Source: Staphylococcus carnosus (GTDB lineage Bacteria; Bacillota; Bacilli; Staphylococcales; Staphylococcaceae). From it: DNA of 64,000 bases. Positions 19,818 through 29,935 of this stretch are shown piece after piece. The stretch covers positions 1,364,001 through 1,428,000 of the forward strand of contig NZ_UHCT01000001.1 of assembly GCF_900458435.1 (NCBI RefSeq), read 5' to 3'. The notes under the pieces were generated by a model, which was not told the origin of the DNA, made no database searches, and saw nothing but the letters and a program-made list of their open reading frames with translations. Position numbers and translations under genes: made by a program. Numbering within the stretch: the first letter of the stretch is position 1; each line of letters begins with the position of its first letter.

Positions 19818-20792
19818 ATGAAAAGACTTTTAGATACAATTCTCACAGATGCAATTTCGAAAAATGTATCTGATATCCATTTTATTCCAATTGAAAAAGA
19901 AGTTATAATCAAGTTCAGAATTCACGATGATTTAATTAATTATGACAATATCGAAATTCTGACTTATTCAAAGTTACTTACGTTTATGAAATTTCAAGCA
20001 GGGCTCGATGTATCTAATTATCATCAAGCACAAAGTGGTCAGACAACTTTCAAGCATCAAAAACTATATAATTTACGTGTTTCTACTTTACCGTTATCCT
20101 TAGGGATTGAGAGTTGTGTAATACGACTTTCACCCCAGTATTTTTATCAAGATACCGATCGTGATGGTCCTAAACACTTCTATCATTTAATGAATAAAAA
20201 GCAAGGACTTATTTTATTCACGGGACCAACCGGTTCTGGAAAAAGTACTATGATGTATGAAATGGTTTCTTTTGCTTTAAAAAATTTGCATCTAAATATT
20301 ATTACTGTTGAAGACCCAGTTGAGAAAAGAATTGCTGGCATTACTCAAATTTCAGTAAATGAGAAAGCAGGTATAGATTATGAAAATTCATTTAAAGCTA
20401 TATTACGCTGTGATCCCGATATTATACTTATTGGGGAGATAAGAGATGCTCAAATCGCAAAATGTGTTATTCAAGCATCTCTAAGCGGACATCTAGTGCT
20501 TTCCACTTTGCATTCAAATGATTGCGAAGGAGCATTATTACGACTCTTGGAAATGGGTATATCTCCACAAGAAGCACAACAATCCATTGCTCTAATTTCA
20601 AATCAACGTCTAGTAACTAATCAACATGGAAGTAGAGAACTAGCTTATGAAACGATGTATCAATCTGATATTCAATACTTCTTCAAACATAACCATACAA
20701 TGCCTAAACATTTTATGAAATTAAGCAAAGTACTAACTCAAATGAGTGAAGAAGGTGTTATATGTGAAGAAGTACTTAAAAAATATACATAA
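19818..20792 (+). CDS. comGA: Competence pseudopilus assembly ATPase ComGA
   Basis: 324 residues, cytoplasmic secretion ATPase of the PilB/GspE type driving assembly of the DNA-uptake pseudopilus. Walker A GPTGSGKST (about 136-144), the aspartate box, Walker B DPDIILIGEIRD and the histidine box SGHLVLSTLHSND are intact. It is shorter than GspE, as is normal for ComGA. It is first of seven overlapping comG genes. Its ribosome site is in a hairpin (19781-19810). Confidence 0.95.
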   Translation: MKRLLDTILTDAISKNVSDIHFIPIEKEVIIKFRIHDDLINYDNIEILTYSKLLTFMKFQAGLDVSNYHQAQSGQTTFKHQKLYNLRVSTLPLSLGIESCVIRLSPQYFYQDTDRDGPKHFYHLMNKKQGLILFTGPTGSGKSTMMYEMVSFALKNLHLNIITVEDPVEKRIAGITQISVNEKAGIDYENSFKAILRCDPDIILIGEIRDAQIAKCVIQASLSGHLVLSTLHSNDCEGALLRLLEMGISPQEAQQSIALISNQRLVTNQHGSRELAYETMYQSDIQYFFKHNHTMPKHFMKLSKVLTQMSEEGVICEEVLKKYT

Positions 20793-21837
20793 CTTTTCTC
20801 TATTACCTAATAAAAAGTTAAGCGCAAAGGAACAACTTACGTTATTATATCGCTTAAATATTTTATTGAATCATGGATTTACTTTGATTGAATGTTTTAC
20901 ATTCTTAAATATGCACATACAATACAAACAAAAAGATACAAGTAAAGAAATTATCCAACTTCTTAATCAAGGTGCTACATGTTACTCTATACTCAACTAT
21001 TTAAAATTTCCTCAAACAATTATCGTACAAATTTATTTTTCAGAAAAATATGGAGTACTAACAGAAAATTTAAATGATGGATTTCATTTTTTAAAAAGAA
21101 AAATTGAAAAAAAACAAAAGTTTATTAAAACAATTCAGTACCCATTGATTTTAGTTATGATTTTCATGACTATGTTATTCGGTATTAATCATTTTATACT
21201 CCCCGAATTCCAACAAATTTATACCACAATGGATATTCAACTTTCTCCTACCTTAAAATTTTTAAATGATTTTATTCAGCACTTTCCACAAATCATTTTA
21301 ATATCATTTACTATTTGCTCTTTGTTTTTAATAATTATATATGCAATTTACTACAAACTTTCAATAAGCCAGAGACTAAAATTCATATTAAAAGTACCTA
21401 TGATAAATACGTATTTCAAGTTATTCAAGACATATCAAATTGCTAATGAATTTTCATTGTTTTTTCAAAATGGTATTATGCTACAGCAAATTTCAAAAAT
21501 TTATATCAATCAAAGTGTTGATCCTTTTCTTAAATATATAGGTGAATTCACAATTCAAAATATAGAAAATGGATTGAGTCTGCCAGAAATTTTTAAAAAG
21601 ATAGGCTGTTTTCAAAACGAGCTTATTCAATTCATTGAGCAAGGTGAAAAAAGCGGAAACCTTGAAATAGAACTAAATATTTATGCCCAGATTTTATTAA
21701 GTCAAATTGAAGCTAAAATGAATAAACAAATCAAGTTAATTCAACCAATAATATTTTTATTATTAGGATTGCTTATTGTTTCCCTTTATCTAATTATTAT
21801 GTTGCCTATGTTCGATATGATGCAATCCATTAAATAA
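20764..21837 (+). CDS. comGB: Competence pseudopilus membrane protein ComGB
   Basis: 357 residues, polytopic membrane platform (type II secretion F family) with hydrophobic segments near 125-150, 180-205 and at the C-terminus. GTG 20764 is preferred to GTG 20746 because AAGGTG (20752-20757) lies 6 bases before it. It overlaps the comGA end by 29 bases. It anchors ComGA and the pseudopilins. Confidence 0.9.
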   Translation: MKKYLKNIHNFSLLPNKKLSAKEQLTLLYRLNILLNHGFTLIECFTFLNMHIQYKQKDTSKEIIQLLNQGATCYSILNYLKFPQTIIVQIYFSEKYGVLTENLNDGFHFLKRKIEKKQKFIKTIQYPLILVMIFMTMLFGINHFILPEFQQIYTTMDIQLSPTLKFLNDFIQHFPQIILISFTICSLFLIIIYAIYYKLSISQRLKFILKVPMINTYFKLFKTYQIANEFSLFFQNGIMLQQISKIYINQSVDPFLKYIGEFTIQNIENGLSLPEIFKKIGCFQNELIQFIEQGEKSGNLEIELNIYAQILLSQIEAKMNKQIKLIQPIIFLLLGLLIVSLYLIIMLPMFDMMQSIK

Positions 21838-21854
21838 ATCGAGAGGAATTAAAA

Positions 21855-22181
21855 ATGAAAAGATATTACTTTAAATTGAAAAATAAAAACTTAAAAGCTT
21901 TTACATTGTTAGAAATGCTGCTTGTATTATTGGTTATTAGTGTATTATTAATTTTAATTATACCGAATATCGCTAAACAATCTGAACATGTCCAGGCTAC
22001 AGGTTGTGAGGCACAACAAAAAATGGTGAATAGTCAAATAGAAGCTTATTCACTTAAAAATAATAGAAAACCTGATAGTATTGATGAACTTGTTACACAA
22101 GGATATTTAAAAGAAGCTCAAAAGAAGTGTAAATCAGGAGAAAGTATAACAATAAAAAATGGTGAAGCATCAATTAGCTAG
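21855..22181 (+). CDS. comGC: Major competence pseudopilin ComGC
   Basis: 108 residues. The basic leader ends before KAFTLLEMLLVLLVIS, the class III prepilin cleavage and transmembrane motif, with cleavage expected between A and F and the conserved glutamate at mature position 5. Two cysteines in the soluble part could form a disulfide. It is the main pseudopilus subunit, processed by ComC peptidase encoded elsewhere. GAGAGGAA lies upstream of the ATG. Confidence 0.94.
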   Translation: MKRYYFKLKNKNLKAFTLLEMLLVLLVISVLLILIIPNIAKQSEHVQATGCEAQQKMVNSQIEAYSLKNNRKPDSIDELVTQGYLKEAQKKCKSGESITIKNGEASIS

Positions 22182-22614
22182 AAACTTTTGTGCTTTTACA
22201 ATGTTAGAAACTTTATTGGTACTTTCTTTGATAAGCTTATTTACTCTATTAAGCATATCATCTCTTAATGGTTCTCAATATTATGATATACACAGTGAGT
22301 CAAAAGCGAAGCATCTCGTTTCACAAATTGTTTATTTAAAATCAAAGGCAATTAAGGATCAAAATAGTATTACACTTTTATTTAATCGTGGAAGCAATGA
22401 AGTTAAGGTGGTTGAAGATAGAAAAAATGTTACTATTATTCGATTAGAAAATGGAATAATAAAAGATAATCATAATATGAATATTGTTACCATCAATAAA
22501 GATGGACAACTAAATCGTTTTGGTTCTATCTATATTAAATTCGATCAAACATTATTCCGATTTATTTTTCATATCGAAAAAGGGAGTTTACGGATTGAAA
22601 AGCAAAAAGATTAA
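22159..22614 (+). CDS. comGD: Minor pseudopilin ComGD
   Basis: 151 residues. The prepilin motif CAFTMLETLLVLSLI (about 11-25) marks a type IV pilin-like N-terminal helix, with cleavage expected after the alanine. It overlaps the comGC end by 23 bases, the usual tight packing of the operon. The rest is a small beta-rich globular domain, typical of ComGD. Confidence 0.9.
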   Translation: MVKHQLARNFCAFTMLETLLVLSLISLFTLLSISSLNGSQYYDIHSESKAKHLVSQIVYLKSKAIKDQNSITLLFNRGSNEVKVVEDRKNVTIIRLENGIIKDNHNMNIVTINKDGQLNRFGSIYIKFDQTLFRFIFHIEKGSLRIEKQKD

Positions 22615-22891
22615 CGCTTCATTTTTGTTAGATGCACTAACTTCATTCGGCTTAATATTAACTTTAATATTACTATTTTTACCTTTTATTATAAATCAAC
22701 ATCAACAGTATCAAGATGAATTAGATATTGCAGAAATGAATCGAATCCTTCTTATTTCATTAAATCGATTTAATTATAGAGAGCTAAAGGAAGGAGTTGA
22801 AATAACAAATTTTACTGTAAAATATAATAATGAAAAAATTTGTGCTATTGAAAAAAGAACTAAAAAAAGTCATTGCATACAAAAACAATAA
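22595..22891 (+). CDS. comGE: Competence protein ComGE
   Basis: 98 residues with one long hydrophobic helix (about 10-35: LLDALTSFGLILTLILLFL). TTG 22595 is chosen because GGGAG lies 9 bases upstream; the frame extends to 22520 without support. It overlaps comGD by 20 bases. Assigned mainly by position and by its pilin-like helix; sequence conservation of ComGE is low. Confidence 0.8.
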   Translation: MKSKKINASFLLDALTSFGLILTLILLFLPFIINQHQQYQDELDIAEMNRILLISLNRFNYRELKEGVEITNFTVKYNNEKICAIEKRTKKSHCIQKQ

Positions 22892-23306
22892 TTTCAAAGC
22901 CTTCACGTTAATAGAAATGTTATTTTCTTTTAGTATATTCTGCTTATTACTCAGTTTGATACCCCCTCTATTTCAAACAGTAAATTTACTGAGTAAACAA
23001 GTAAATGATGCTTCACCCATAAATTTTGAATTTTTTGCTCAAGATATTACGAGAGAATTTAATGGAATCCCTTTAAAAAATATTACTGTGCAGAGCAATC
23101 ATCTTATTGTTGAAAACGAAAATGAAATAACTAACTATACTTTTACAAAAGAAAAAATATATAAAACTGTTAATGGTAAAGGAAATATAACTTTACTTCA
23201 AAATATTAAATACTTTAAAATCAAAAAAATTAACAATAAATACATTACGGTGGATATAGTTTTAATTGAAGACAATCAAGAATATCACAAAACGCTCATT
23301 ATTTAG
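22830..23306 (+). CDS. comGF: Competence protein ComGF
   Basis: 158 residues. The pilin-like motif KAFTLIEMLFSFSIFCLLL (about 24-42) is followed by a ComGF-type globular domain (FFAQDITREFNG and the lysine- and asparagine-rich end). It overlaps comGE by 62 bases and has a poor ribosome site, so translation is probably coupled; the exact start is less certain than the family. Confidence 0.82.
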   Translation: MKKFVLLKKELKKVIAYKNNNFKAFTLIEMLFSFSIFCLLLSLIPPLFQTVNLLSKQVNDASPINFEFFAQDITREFNGIPLKNITVQSNHLIVENENEITNYTFTKEKIYKTVNGKGNITLLQNIKYFKIKKINNKYITVDIVLIEDNQEYHKTLII

Positions 23307-23502
23307 ATTTAGCCTCAATGGATATATTTTACCTTTTACTACAATAGTTTTCATATTGATTGTTTTGATAATCACTTCCTATAACATTCAGTTTGGATTA
23401 AAATTAAGGACAATACACAATTTAAATATGTATTATACTGAAAAAGTACAAAGTCTTATTAGTAAAGGTGATACACATGAAAAAACAAATCCAAAAGAAT
23501 GA
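23266..23502 (+). CDS. comGG: Competence protein ComGG
   Basis: 78 residues, with one transmembrane segment (about 21-43). TTG start inferred from GGTGG upstream. It overlaps both comGF (41 bases) and aroK (26 bases). Assigned from position as the last comG gene and from its size; short and poorly conserved. Confidence 0.7.
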   Translation: MKTIKNITKRSLFRFSLNGYILPFTTIVFILIVLIITSYNIQFGLKLRTIHNLNMYYTEKVQSLISKGDTHEKTNPKE

Positions 23503-24016
23503 ACCGCTTATTCTTATAGGTTTTATGGGAACTGGAAAATCAACATTAGGCGAATATATTGCTTTTCATGAGAATAAAACTTTTGCAGACCTAGATAAGG
23601 TTATTGAAGAAACCGTTGGAAAAAGCATTCCATCAATATTTAAAGACCATGGTGAAAGTAAATTTCGTGAATTAGAAGGTGAATTTTTATGCGAATCATT
23701 AGAAAAATACGATATAATATCAACAGGTGGCGGCATTGTTGAAAGTACTTCTGCTATGAATACTTTATCTAATTTAAATAATATTATTTGGTTAGATACA
23801 GATATCGAAATTATTTATAATCGAATTAAAAATGATAGCAATCGACCAAACGCTTCAAATAAAGCATTTGATGATTTAAAAAGGTTGTATTTATCAAGAC
23901 TTTCACGATATAATGAAATCGCATTCAGTAGAATAGATACAAATATCGATATTGATATTTTGTATCAAAATCTGATGAATATTTTAAATGCGAATGATCA
24001 GTATTGGAGAGCATAG
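23477..24016 (+). CDS. aroK: Shikimate kinase
   Basis: 179 residues; phosphorylates shikimate in aromatic amino acid synthesis. P-loop GFMGTGKST (about residues 13-21), the shikimate-binding D(L)DK segment, the FRELEGEFL motif and STGGG are present. ATG 23477 is chosen because AAAGGTG ends 6 bases before it. It begins inside comGG, so it is cotranscribed with competence genes. Its last 16 bases also form the start of the glycine riboswitch aptamer. Confidence 0.93.
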   Translation: MKKQIQKNEPLILIGFMGTGKSTLGEYIAFHENKTFADLDKVIEETVGKSIPSIFKDHGESKFRELEGEFLCESLEKYDIISTGGGIVESTSAMNTLSNLNNIIWLDTDIEIIYNRIKNDSNRPNASNKAFDDLKRLYLSRLSRYNEIAFSRIDTNIDIDILYQNLMNILNANDQYWRA

Positions 24017-24176
24017 GTTTTGACTATTGAAAAGCAACTTGCTTTTTAATAAATTGTCAGAATTTATCGCCGAAGGGGCAAGATAATTGTTCGAATCTCT
24101 CAGGCAAAAGGATAATACTGTGACGCGTTCCTGAAGGTAACTACAGGGTAGCAATTTTATTTGCTATCCTGTTTTT
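24001..24176 (+). promoter_or_regulatory. Glycine riboswitch (single aptamer) with terminator
   Basis: The consensus core GCCGAAGGGGCAA (24068-24080) and CTCTCAGGCAAAAGG (24097-24111) identify a glycine aptamer. P1 is formed by GTATT (24001-24005) with AATAC (24114-24118), followed by the conserved GGAGAG. Only one complete aptamer is seen; the following GACGCG...CTGAAGG segment looks like the remnant (ghost) of a second. The expression platform is a terminator, ACAGGGTAGCAA/TTGCTATCCTGT plus T-run (24143-24176). It should control gcvT-gcvPA-gcvPB. Confidence 0.92.
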
Positions 24177-24206
24177 AATATTTAATCACATATAGGGGGT
24201 TGCAAG

Positions 24207-25301
24207 ATGTCAAATGATTTAAAAAAGACACCACTTTATGATCGCTTCGTTGAAAGCAATGCTAAAATTGTTGAATTCGGCGGATGGGCAATGCCAGTTC
24301 AATTTTCAAGTATCAAAGAAGAACATAACGCAGTTAGGGAAGTTATGGGAATCTTTGATGTTAGTCATATGGGCGAAGTTTTAATTGAAGGTAAAGACGC
24401 TTCTGATTTCATTCAATACATTCTTTCAAATGATACAGATCAACTTACTGATAATAAAGCTCAATATACTGCTTTATGTAATGACAAAGGTGGTATTATT
24501 GATGATTTGATTACTTATAAATTAGATAATCAAAAATATTTATTAGTAGTTAATGCAGCTAATACAGAAAAAGACTATAACTGGATTAATTCACATTCAG
24601 AAAATTTTGATGTGAAAGTTGAAAATGTATCAGATCAATACGGTCAATTAGCTGTTCAAGGACCTGAAGCACGCGACTATGTGGGCAGTTTAGTTGATGT
24701 GGATGTCTCTGAAATGAAACCTTTTGATTTCAAAAAAGACGTTACAATTTTCGGTAAGAATATCATTTTATCTCAATCAGGTTATACTGGCGAAGATGGT
24801 TTTGAAATCTATTGTAATTCTGATGATGTCGTTGATATTTGGGATGGTTTATTAGAGAATGAAAATCTTGTACCTGCTGGTTTAGGTGCTCGAGATACAT
24901 TACGTTTAGAAGCAGGCCTTCCTTTACATGGTCAGGATTTATCAGAGGATATTACACCATATGAGGGTGGAATTGCATTTGCAGCAAAACCGTTAATCGA
25001 AGCTGATTTCATTGGTAAAGAAGTTTTAAAAGAACAAAAAGAAAACGGATCAGCAGAACGTACAATCGGATTAGAAATGCTAGATAAAGGTATCCCAAGA
25101 ACTGGATATGATGTTTTAGATTTAGATGGAAATAAAATAGGTGTTGTAACATCAGGAACACAGTCTCCTGCGACTGGAAAAGGTATTGCCTTGGCAATCA
25201 TTAATCGCGATGAATTTGAAATGGGTCGAGAAGTACTTGTTCAAATCAGAAAGAGACAAGTTAAAGCTAAGATAGTTAAAAAAAATCAAATTAGTAAATA
25301 A
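24207..25301 (+). CDS. gcvT: Glycine cleavage system T protein (aminomethyltransferase)
   Basis: 364 residues; releases ammonia from the aminomethyl-lipoyl H protein and passes the carbon to tetrahydrofolate. Recognised by [58 protein letters not shown] and the [24 protein letters not shown] segment. It is full length and first in the gcv operon, with GGGGGTTG upstream of its ATG and a glycine riboswitch in the leader. Confidence 0.97.
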   Translation: MSNDLKKTPLYDRFVESNAKIVEFGGWAMPVQFSSIKEEHNAVREVMGIFDVSHMGEVLIEGKDASDFIQYILSNDTDQLTDNKAQYTALCNDKGGIIDDLITYKLDNQKYLLVVNAANTEKDYNWINSHSENFDVKVENVSDQYGQLAVQGPEARDYVGSLVDVDVSEMKPFDFKKDVTIFGKNIILSQSGYTGEDGFEIYCNSDDVVDIWDGLLENENLVPAGLGARDTLRLEAGLPLHGQDLSEDITPYEGGIAFAAKPLIEADFIGKEVLKEQKENGSAERTIGLEMLDKGIPRTGYDVLDLDGNKIGVVTSGTQSPATGKGIALAIINRDEFEMGREVLVQIRKRQVKAKIVKKNQISK

Positions 25302-25321
25302 TTAGTAAAGGGGTGGCAGTG

Positions 25322-26660
25322 GTGAGTCATCGATATATACCGTTAACTGAAAAAGATAAACAAGAAATGTTGGAAACAATTGGAGCTAACTCCATAGAAG
25401 AACTATTTGGAGATGTACCAAAAGAAATTCTGCTTGACAGAGAGTTAGATATTCCGAATGGGGAAGATGAAACAACTCTATTAAAGAGATTAAGCCGTAT
25501 TGCGAAAAAAAATATTACAAAAGAAGATTATACTTCATTTTTAGGAGCAGGTGTTTATGATCACTATACACCAGCAGTAGTGGACGCAATGATTTCTCGT
25601 TCAGAGTTTTATACTGCATATACGCCTTATCAACCAGAAATTTCTCAAGGCGAACTGCAAGCTATTTTTGAGTTTCAAACTTTAATTTGCGAACTTACTG
25701 GTATGGATGTAGCAAACTCTTCCATGTATGATGGAATAACTGCTTTTGCTGAAGCTTGTATTTTAGCTTTCAGCCAAACTAAAAAGAACAAAATAGTTGT
25801 ATCAAAAGGCTTACATTACCAAGCATTACAAGTTCTACATACGTATTCAAAAATCAGAAATGATTATGAAATTGTAGAAGTTGATTTAGATGGAACGGTT
25901 ACTGATTTAGAGAAATTAGAGGATGCAATTGATGATGAAACAGCTGCAGTTGCTGTACAATACCCTAATTTTTATGGTTCCATAGAAGATTTAGAAAAAA
26001 TCAAATCATTAATCAAAAATAAAAAGACATTATTTATTGTATATACAAATCCACTTTCACTTGGATTATTAACACCTCCAGGAGACTTTGGCGCTGATAT
26101 CGTAGTTGGGGACACACAACCATTTGGAATCCCTGCACAATTTGGCGGACCACATTGTGGATTTTTTGCTACAACTAAAAAATTAATGCGTAAAGTACCA
26201 GGGCGTTTAGTGGGACAAACTGAAGACGATCATGGAAATCGTGGCTTTGTTTTAACTTTACAAGCAAGAGAACAACATATCCGTCGTGATAAAGCAACTT
26301 CTAATATTTGTTCTAACCAGGCTCTTAATGCACTTGCTTCTTCTATTGCAATGTCAGCACTTGGTAAACAAGGCCTTCAAGACATTGCTGTACAAAACTT
26401 TGAAAATGCCAATTATGCAAAAAATCAATTTAAAGATGCAGGAATTGAAGTATTACCAGGTACATCTTTCAATGAATTTGTCATTAAACTTGATAAACCA
26501 GTCAAAGAAGTAAACGATAAATTATTAGAAGAAGGTATTATTGGCGGTTTTGATTTAAGTGAAGTAAATGAAGAATTTGGCCAAGCAATGTTAATTGCTG
26601 TAACTGAATTAAGAACAAAAGATGAAATTGATACTTTTGTAAAGAAAGTAGGTGAAATTA

Positions 26661-26668
<8 letters not shown>
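25322..26668 (+). CDS. gcvPA: Glycine dehydrogenase (decarboxylating) subunit 1
   Basis: 448 residues, the N-terminal half of the split P protein that decarboxylates glycine together with GcvPB. Conserved stretches include [33 protein letters not shown] and GGPHCG. GTG 25322 is chosen ([13 protein letters not shown]) 5 bases after GGGGTGG; an upstream GTG at 25313 lies in that ribosome site. It overlaps gcvPB by 8 bases. Intact in this window. Confidence 0.95.
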
Positions 26669-28135
<1,467 letters not shown>

Positions 28136-28142
28136 AAGCACT

Positions 28143-28180
28143 AAACCCCCTGTCTTTTTAAAAATAGGCAGGGGGTTTTA
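28143..28180 (+). terminator. Terminator of gcv operon
   Basis: AAACCCCCTG/CAGGGGGTTT, a perfect 10-bp GC-rich stem followed by TTTTA. Confidence 0.9.
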
Positions 28181-28184
28181 TATG

Positions 28185-28222
28185 CAAAAAAACAGCAATT
28201 ATCTTTTGAAGATATTGCTGTT
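28185..28222 (-). terminator. Terminator of the rhodanese-like gene
   Basis: Read on the minus strand, AACAGCAAT-ATCTT pairs with AAGAT(A)ATTGCTGTT and is followed by seven T residues (the A-run at 28186-28192). It sits 20 bases after the stop of the minus-strand gene. Confidence 0.8.
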
Positions 28223-28240
28223 AACAGGTTTTGCTGTACA

Positions 28241-28627
28241 TTATTTTTTTGCTTTAACTTTACCAGTCCATTTTTTGTAGCCGCCTTTAAGCATATAGAT
28301 ATCTGTATATCCATTTTTCTTTAAAATTCGAGCAGCTCGATAGCTTGCAACACCGTTAGCATCAACTAGATAAACCGGTTGATCTTTTCGCAAACCTTTG
28401 TATCGCTGGCTAAACAAGGTCATTGGAATATTTCTAGCTCCAATAATATGACCATAATCATAATCAACTTTTTCTCTTACATCAATAACTTGAGCTTTAC
28501 GTAGTCCATTATGAAATTCATCCTGATTCAATTCAGTAACAGCTCTTCGGTTGATAAAAAACTGGATTAACATATATAAAGCGATAATAATTAAAACAGC
28601 TAAAATGATAAACCAAAAGTTACTCAT
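28241..28627 (-). CDS. Membrane-anchored rhodanese-like protein (YqhL type), no catalytic cysteine
   Basis: 128 residues. One N-terminal transmembrane helix (about 4-26) is followed by a rhodanese fold (VIDVREKVDYDYGHIIGARNIP, in two parts, and YTDIYMLKGGYKKWTG). The active-site loop, normally containing CxxGxRS, reads YLVDANGVASYRAA here. No cysteine is present, so sulfur transfer is not expected and a binding or signalling role is more likely. It is convergent with the gcv operon and divergent from lipM. Confidence 0.85.
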   Translation of the reverse strand: MSNFWFIILAVLIIIALYMLIQFFINRRAVTELNQDEFHNGLRKAQVIDVREKVDYDYGHIIGARNIPMTLFSQRYKGLRKDQPVYLVDANGVASYRAARILKKNGYTDIYMLKGGYKKWTGKVKAKK

Positions 28628-28809
28628 TTTGCTTCCTCCCTAATTTACCGATACTATAATTATAAGACTGTTTCATACAATTATCAAAATGTTTTTCTCG
28701 AAGAATATAAGTCTTTTTTATTTATATGAGTAATGAATGAATGGATATTAATTTAATATGTTAATATACATACATAACAGTTAATTCAAGGTGATTGGAG
28801 ATTTTTAAA

Positions 28810-29640
28810 TTGACAGAGACATGGAATTTTATAAATTCAGGCAGCCATGATCCATATTATAATATGGCAATGGACGAAGCATTACTTAATTTCGTTTCAC
28901 GAGGTGAAATCGATCCTGTAATTCGATTTTACACTTGGAATCCAGCAACATTATCAATTGGTTATTTCCAAAGATTAAAAAGGGAAATAGATATTGATAA
29001 AGTAAAAGAAAAAGGCTATGGACTTGTAAGAAGACAAACAGGGGGAAGAGGCGTTCTACATGATAAAGAGCTGACATATAGTGTAATAGTTCCAGAATCT
29101 CATCCAAATATGCCTAAAACAGTAACTGAAGCATATAGAGTTATTTCGCAAGGCTTGCTGGAAGGCTTTAAAGAACTTGGCTTCGAAACTTATTTCGCTA
29201 TTCCAAGAAGTAAAGAAGAACGAGAAAAGTTAAAACAGCCACGTAGCTCTGTTTGTTTTGATGCACCTAGTTGGTATGAGCTGGTCGTGGAAGGGCGAAA
29301 AATAGCTGGAAGCGCTCAAACAAGACAAAAAGGAGTTATTTTGCAGCATGGTTCTATATTAAAAGATATAGATGTTGACGACTTGTTTGATATGTTTATT
29401 TTTAAAAATGAACGCTTAAAAGATAAAATGAAAACAGCTTTCATTGATAAAGCTGTTGCGATTAATGACATTTCAAACTCAGAAATCACTTTAACACAAA
29501 TGGAAAAAGCATTTGAAAAAGGGTTCCAAAAAGGATTAAATATCAATTTTAAACCGTTAGTATTAACAGAAGACCAAAAGGCTGAAATAAAAGAATTAGA
29601 AGAAAAATACAAATCAGATGAATGGACATATAGAAAGTAA
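28810..29640 (+). CDS. lipM: Octanoyl-[GcvH]:protein N-octanoyltransferase (LipM)
   Basis: 276 residues; moves octanoate from acyl-carrier protein to GcvH, the first step of lipoic acid synthesis. Conserved motifs: [18 protein letters not shown], the catalytic cysteine in [11 protein letters not shown], and the lysine of [12 protein letters not shown] 28810 is chosen ([11 protein letters not shown]); GGAG lies 9 bases upstream. A longer frame from TTG 28795 is unsupported. Its place next to the gcv operon suits its job, since GcvH and the oxoacid dehydrogenases depend on it. Confidence 0.93.
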   Translation: MTETWNFINSGSHDPYYNMAMDEALLNFVSRGEIDPVIRFYTWNPATLSIGYFQRLKREIDIDKVKEKGYGLVRRQTGGRGVLHDKELTYSVIVPESHPNMPKTVTEAYRVISQGLLEGFKELGFETYFAIPRSKEEREKLKQPRSSVCFDAPSWYELVVEGRKIAGSAQTRQKGVILQHGSILKDIDVDDLFDMFIFKNERLKDKMKTAFIDKAVAINDISNSEITLTQMEKAFEKGFQKGLNINFKPLVLTEDQKAEIKELEEKYKSDEWTYRK

Positions 29641-29690
29641 AAACTATAGCTTGCATTGTTTTAATTCAGAACAATGCAAGCTATAGTTTT
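29640..29690. terminator. Bidirectional terminator between lipM and a small membrane gene
   Basis: Perfect 21-bp stem (29640-29660 with 29670-29690) with a 9-base loop. The A-run and T-run at its ends allow it to stop transcription from both sides. Confidence 0.92.
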
Positions 29691-29904
29691 ATCTATTACG
29701 CCATTTATATTTCCATCGTGCTTTTTTATACTTTCTTTGATCTTCAGTTAAAAAGAAAAAGAAATATACTAAATATGCAATGCCTGCTAATATTGCTAAG
29801 CTAATTATCATTCTTACTAATGAAAACAAAATTGCATCTAAGTTTATAATCAATCCAATCAATGCGATTAGCAAAATCACGTAAAATAATATTTTTTTAA
29901 TCAT
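29689..29904 (-). CDS. Small two-helix membrane protein of unknown function
   Basis: 71 residues. Two hydrophobic segments (about 4-24 and 27-53) are followed by a strongly basic tail (KYKKARWKYKWRNR). The ATG follows AGAGGTGA by 9 bases. Downstream of the lipoprotein gene on the same strand, 31 bases away, so the two are probably cotranscribed. I do not recognise a family beyond similar small staphylococcal proteins. Confidence 0.7.
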   Translation of the reverse strand: MIKKILFYVILLIALIGLIINLDAILFSLVRMIISLAILAGIAYLVYFFFFLTEDQRKYKKARWKYKWRNR

Positions 29905-29935
29905 AATGTTATGTCACCTCTTTAAAACTATTGCT

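Noticed and set aside
24112..24142. Second complete glycine aptamer
   Set aside because: Only a short GACG...CTGAAGG segment is present; the GCCGAAGG core and CTCTCAGG are not repeated before the terminator.
26286..26513. 75-codon frame inside gcvPA in another frame
   Set aside because: Leucine-rich shadow of gcvPA without a ribosome site.
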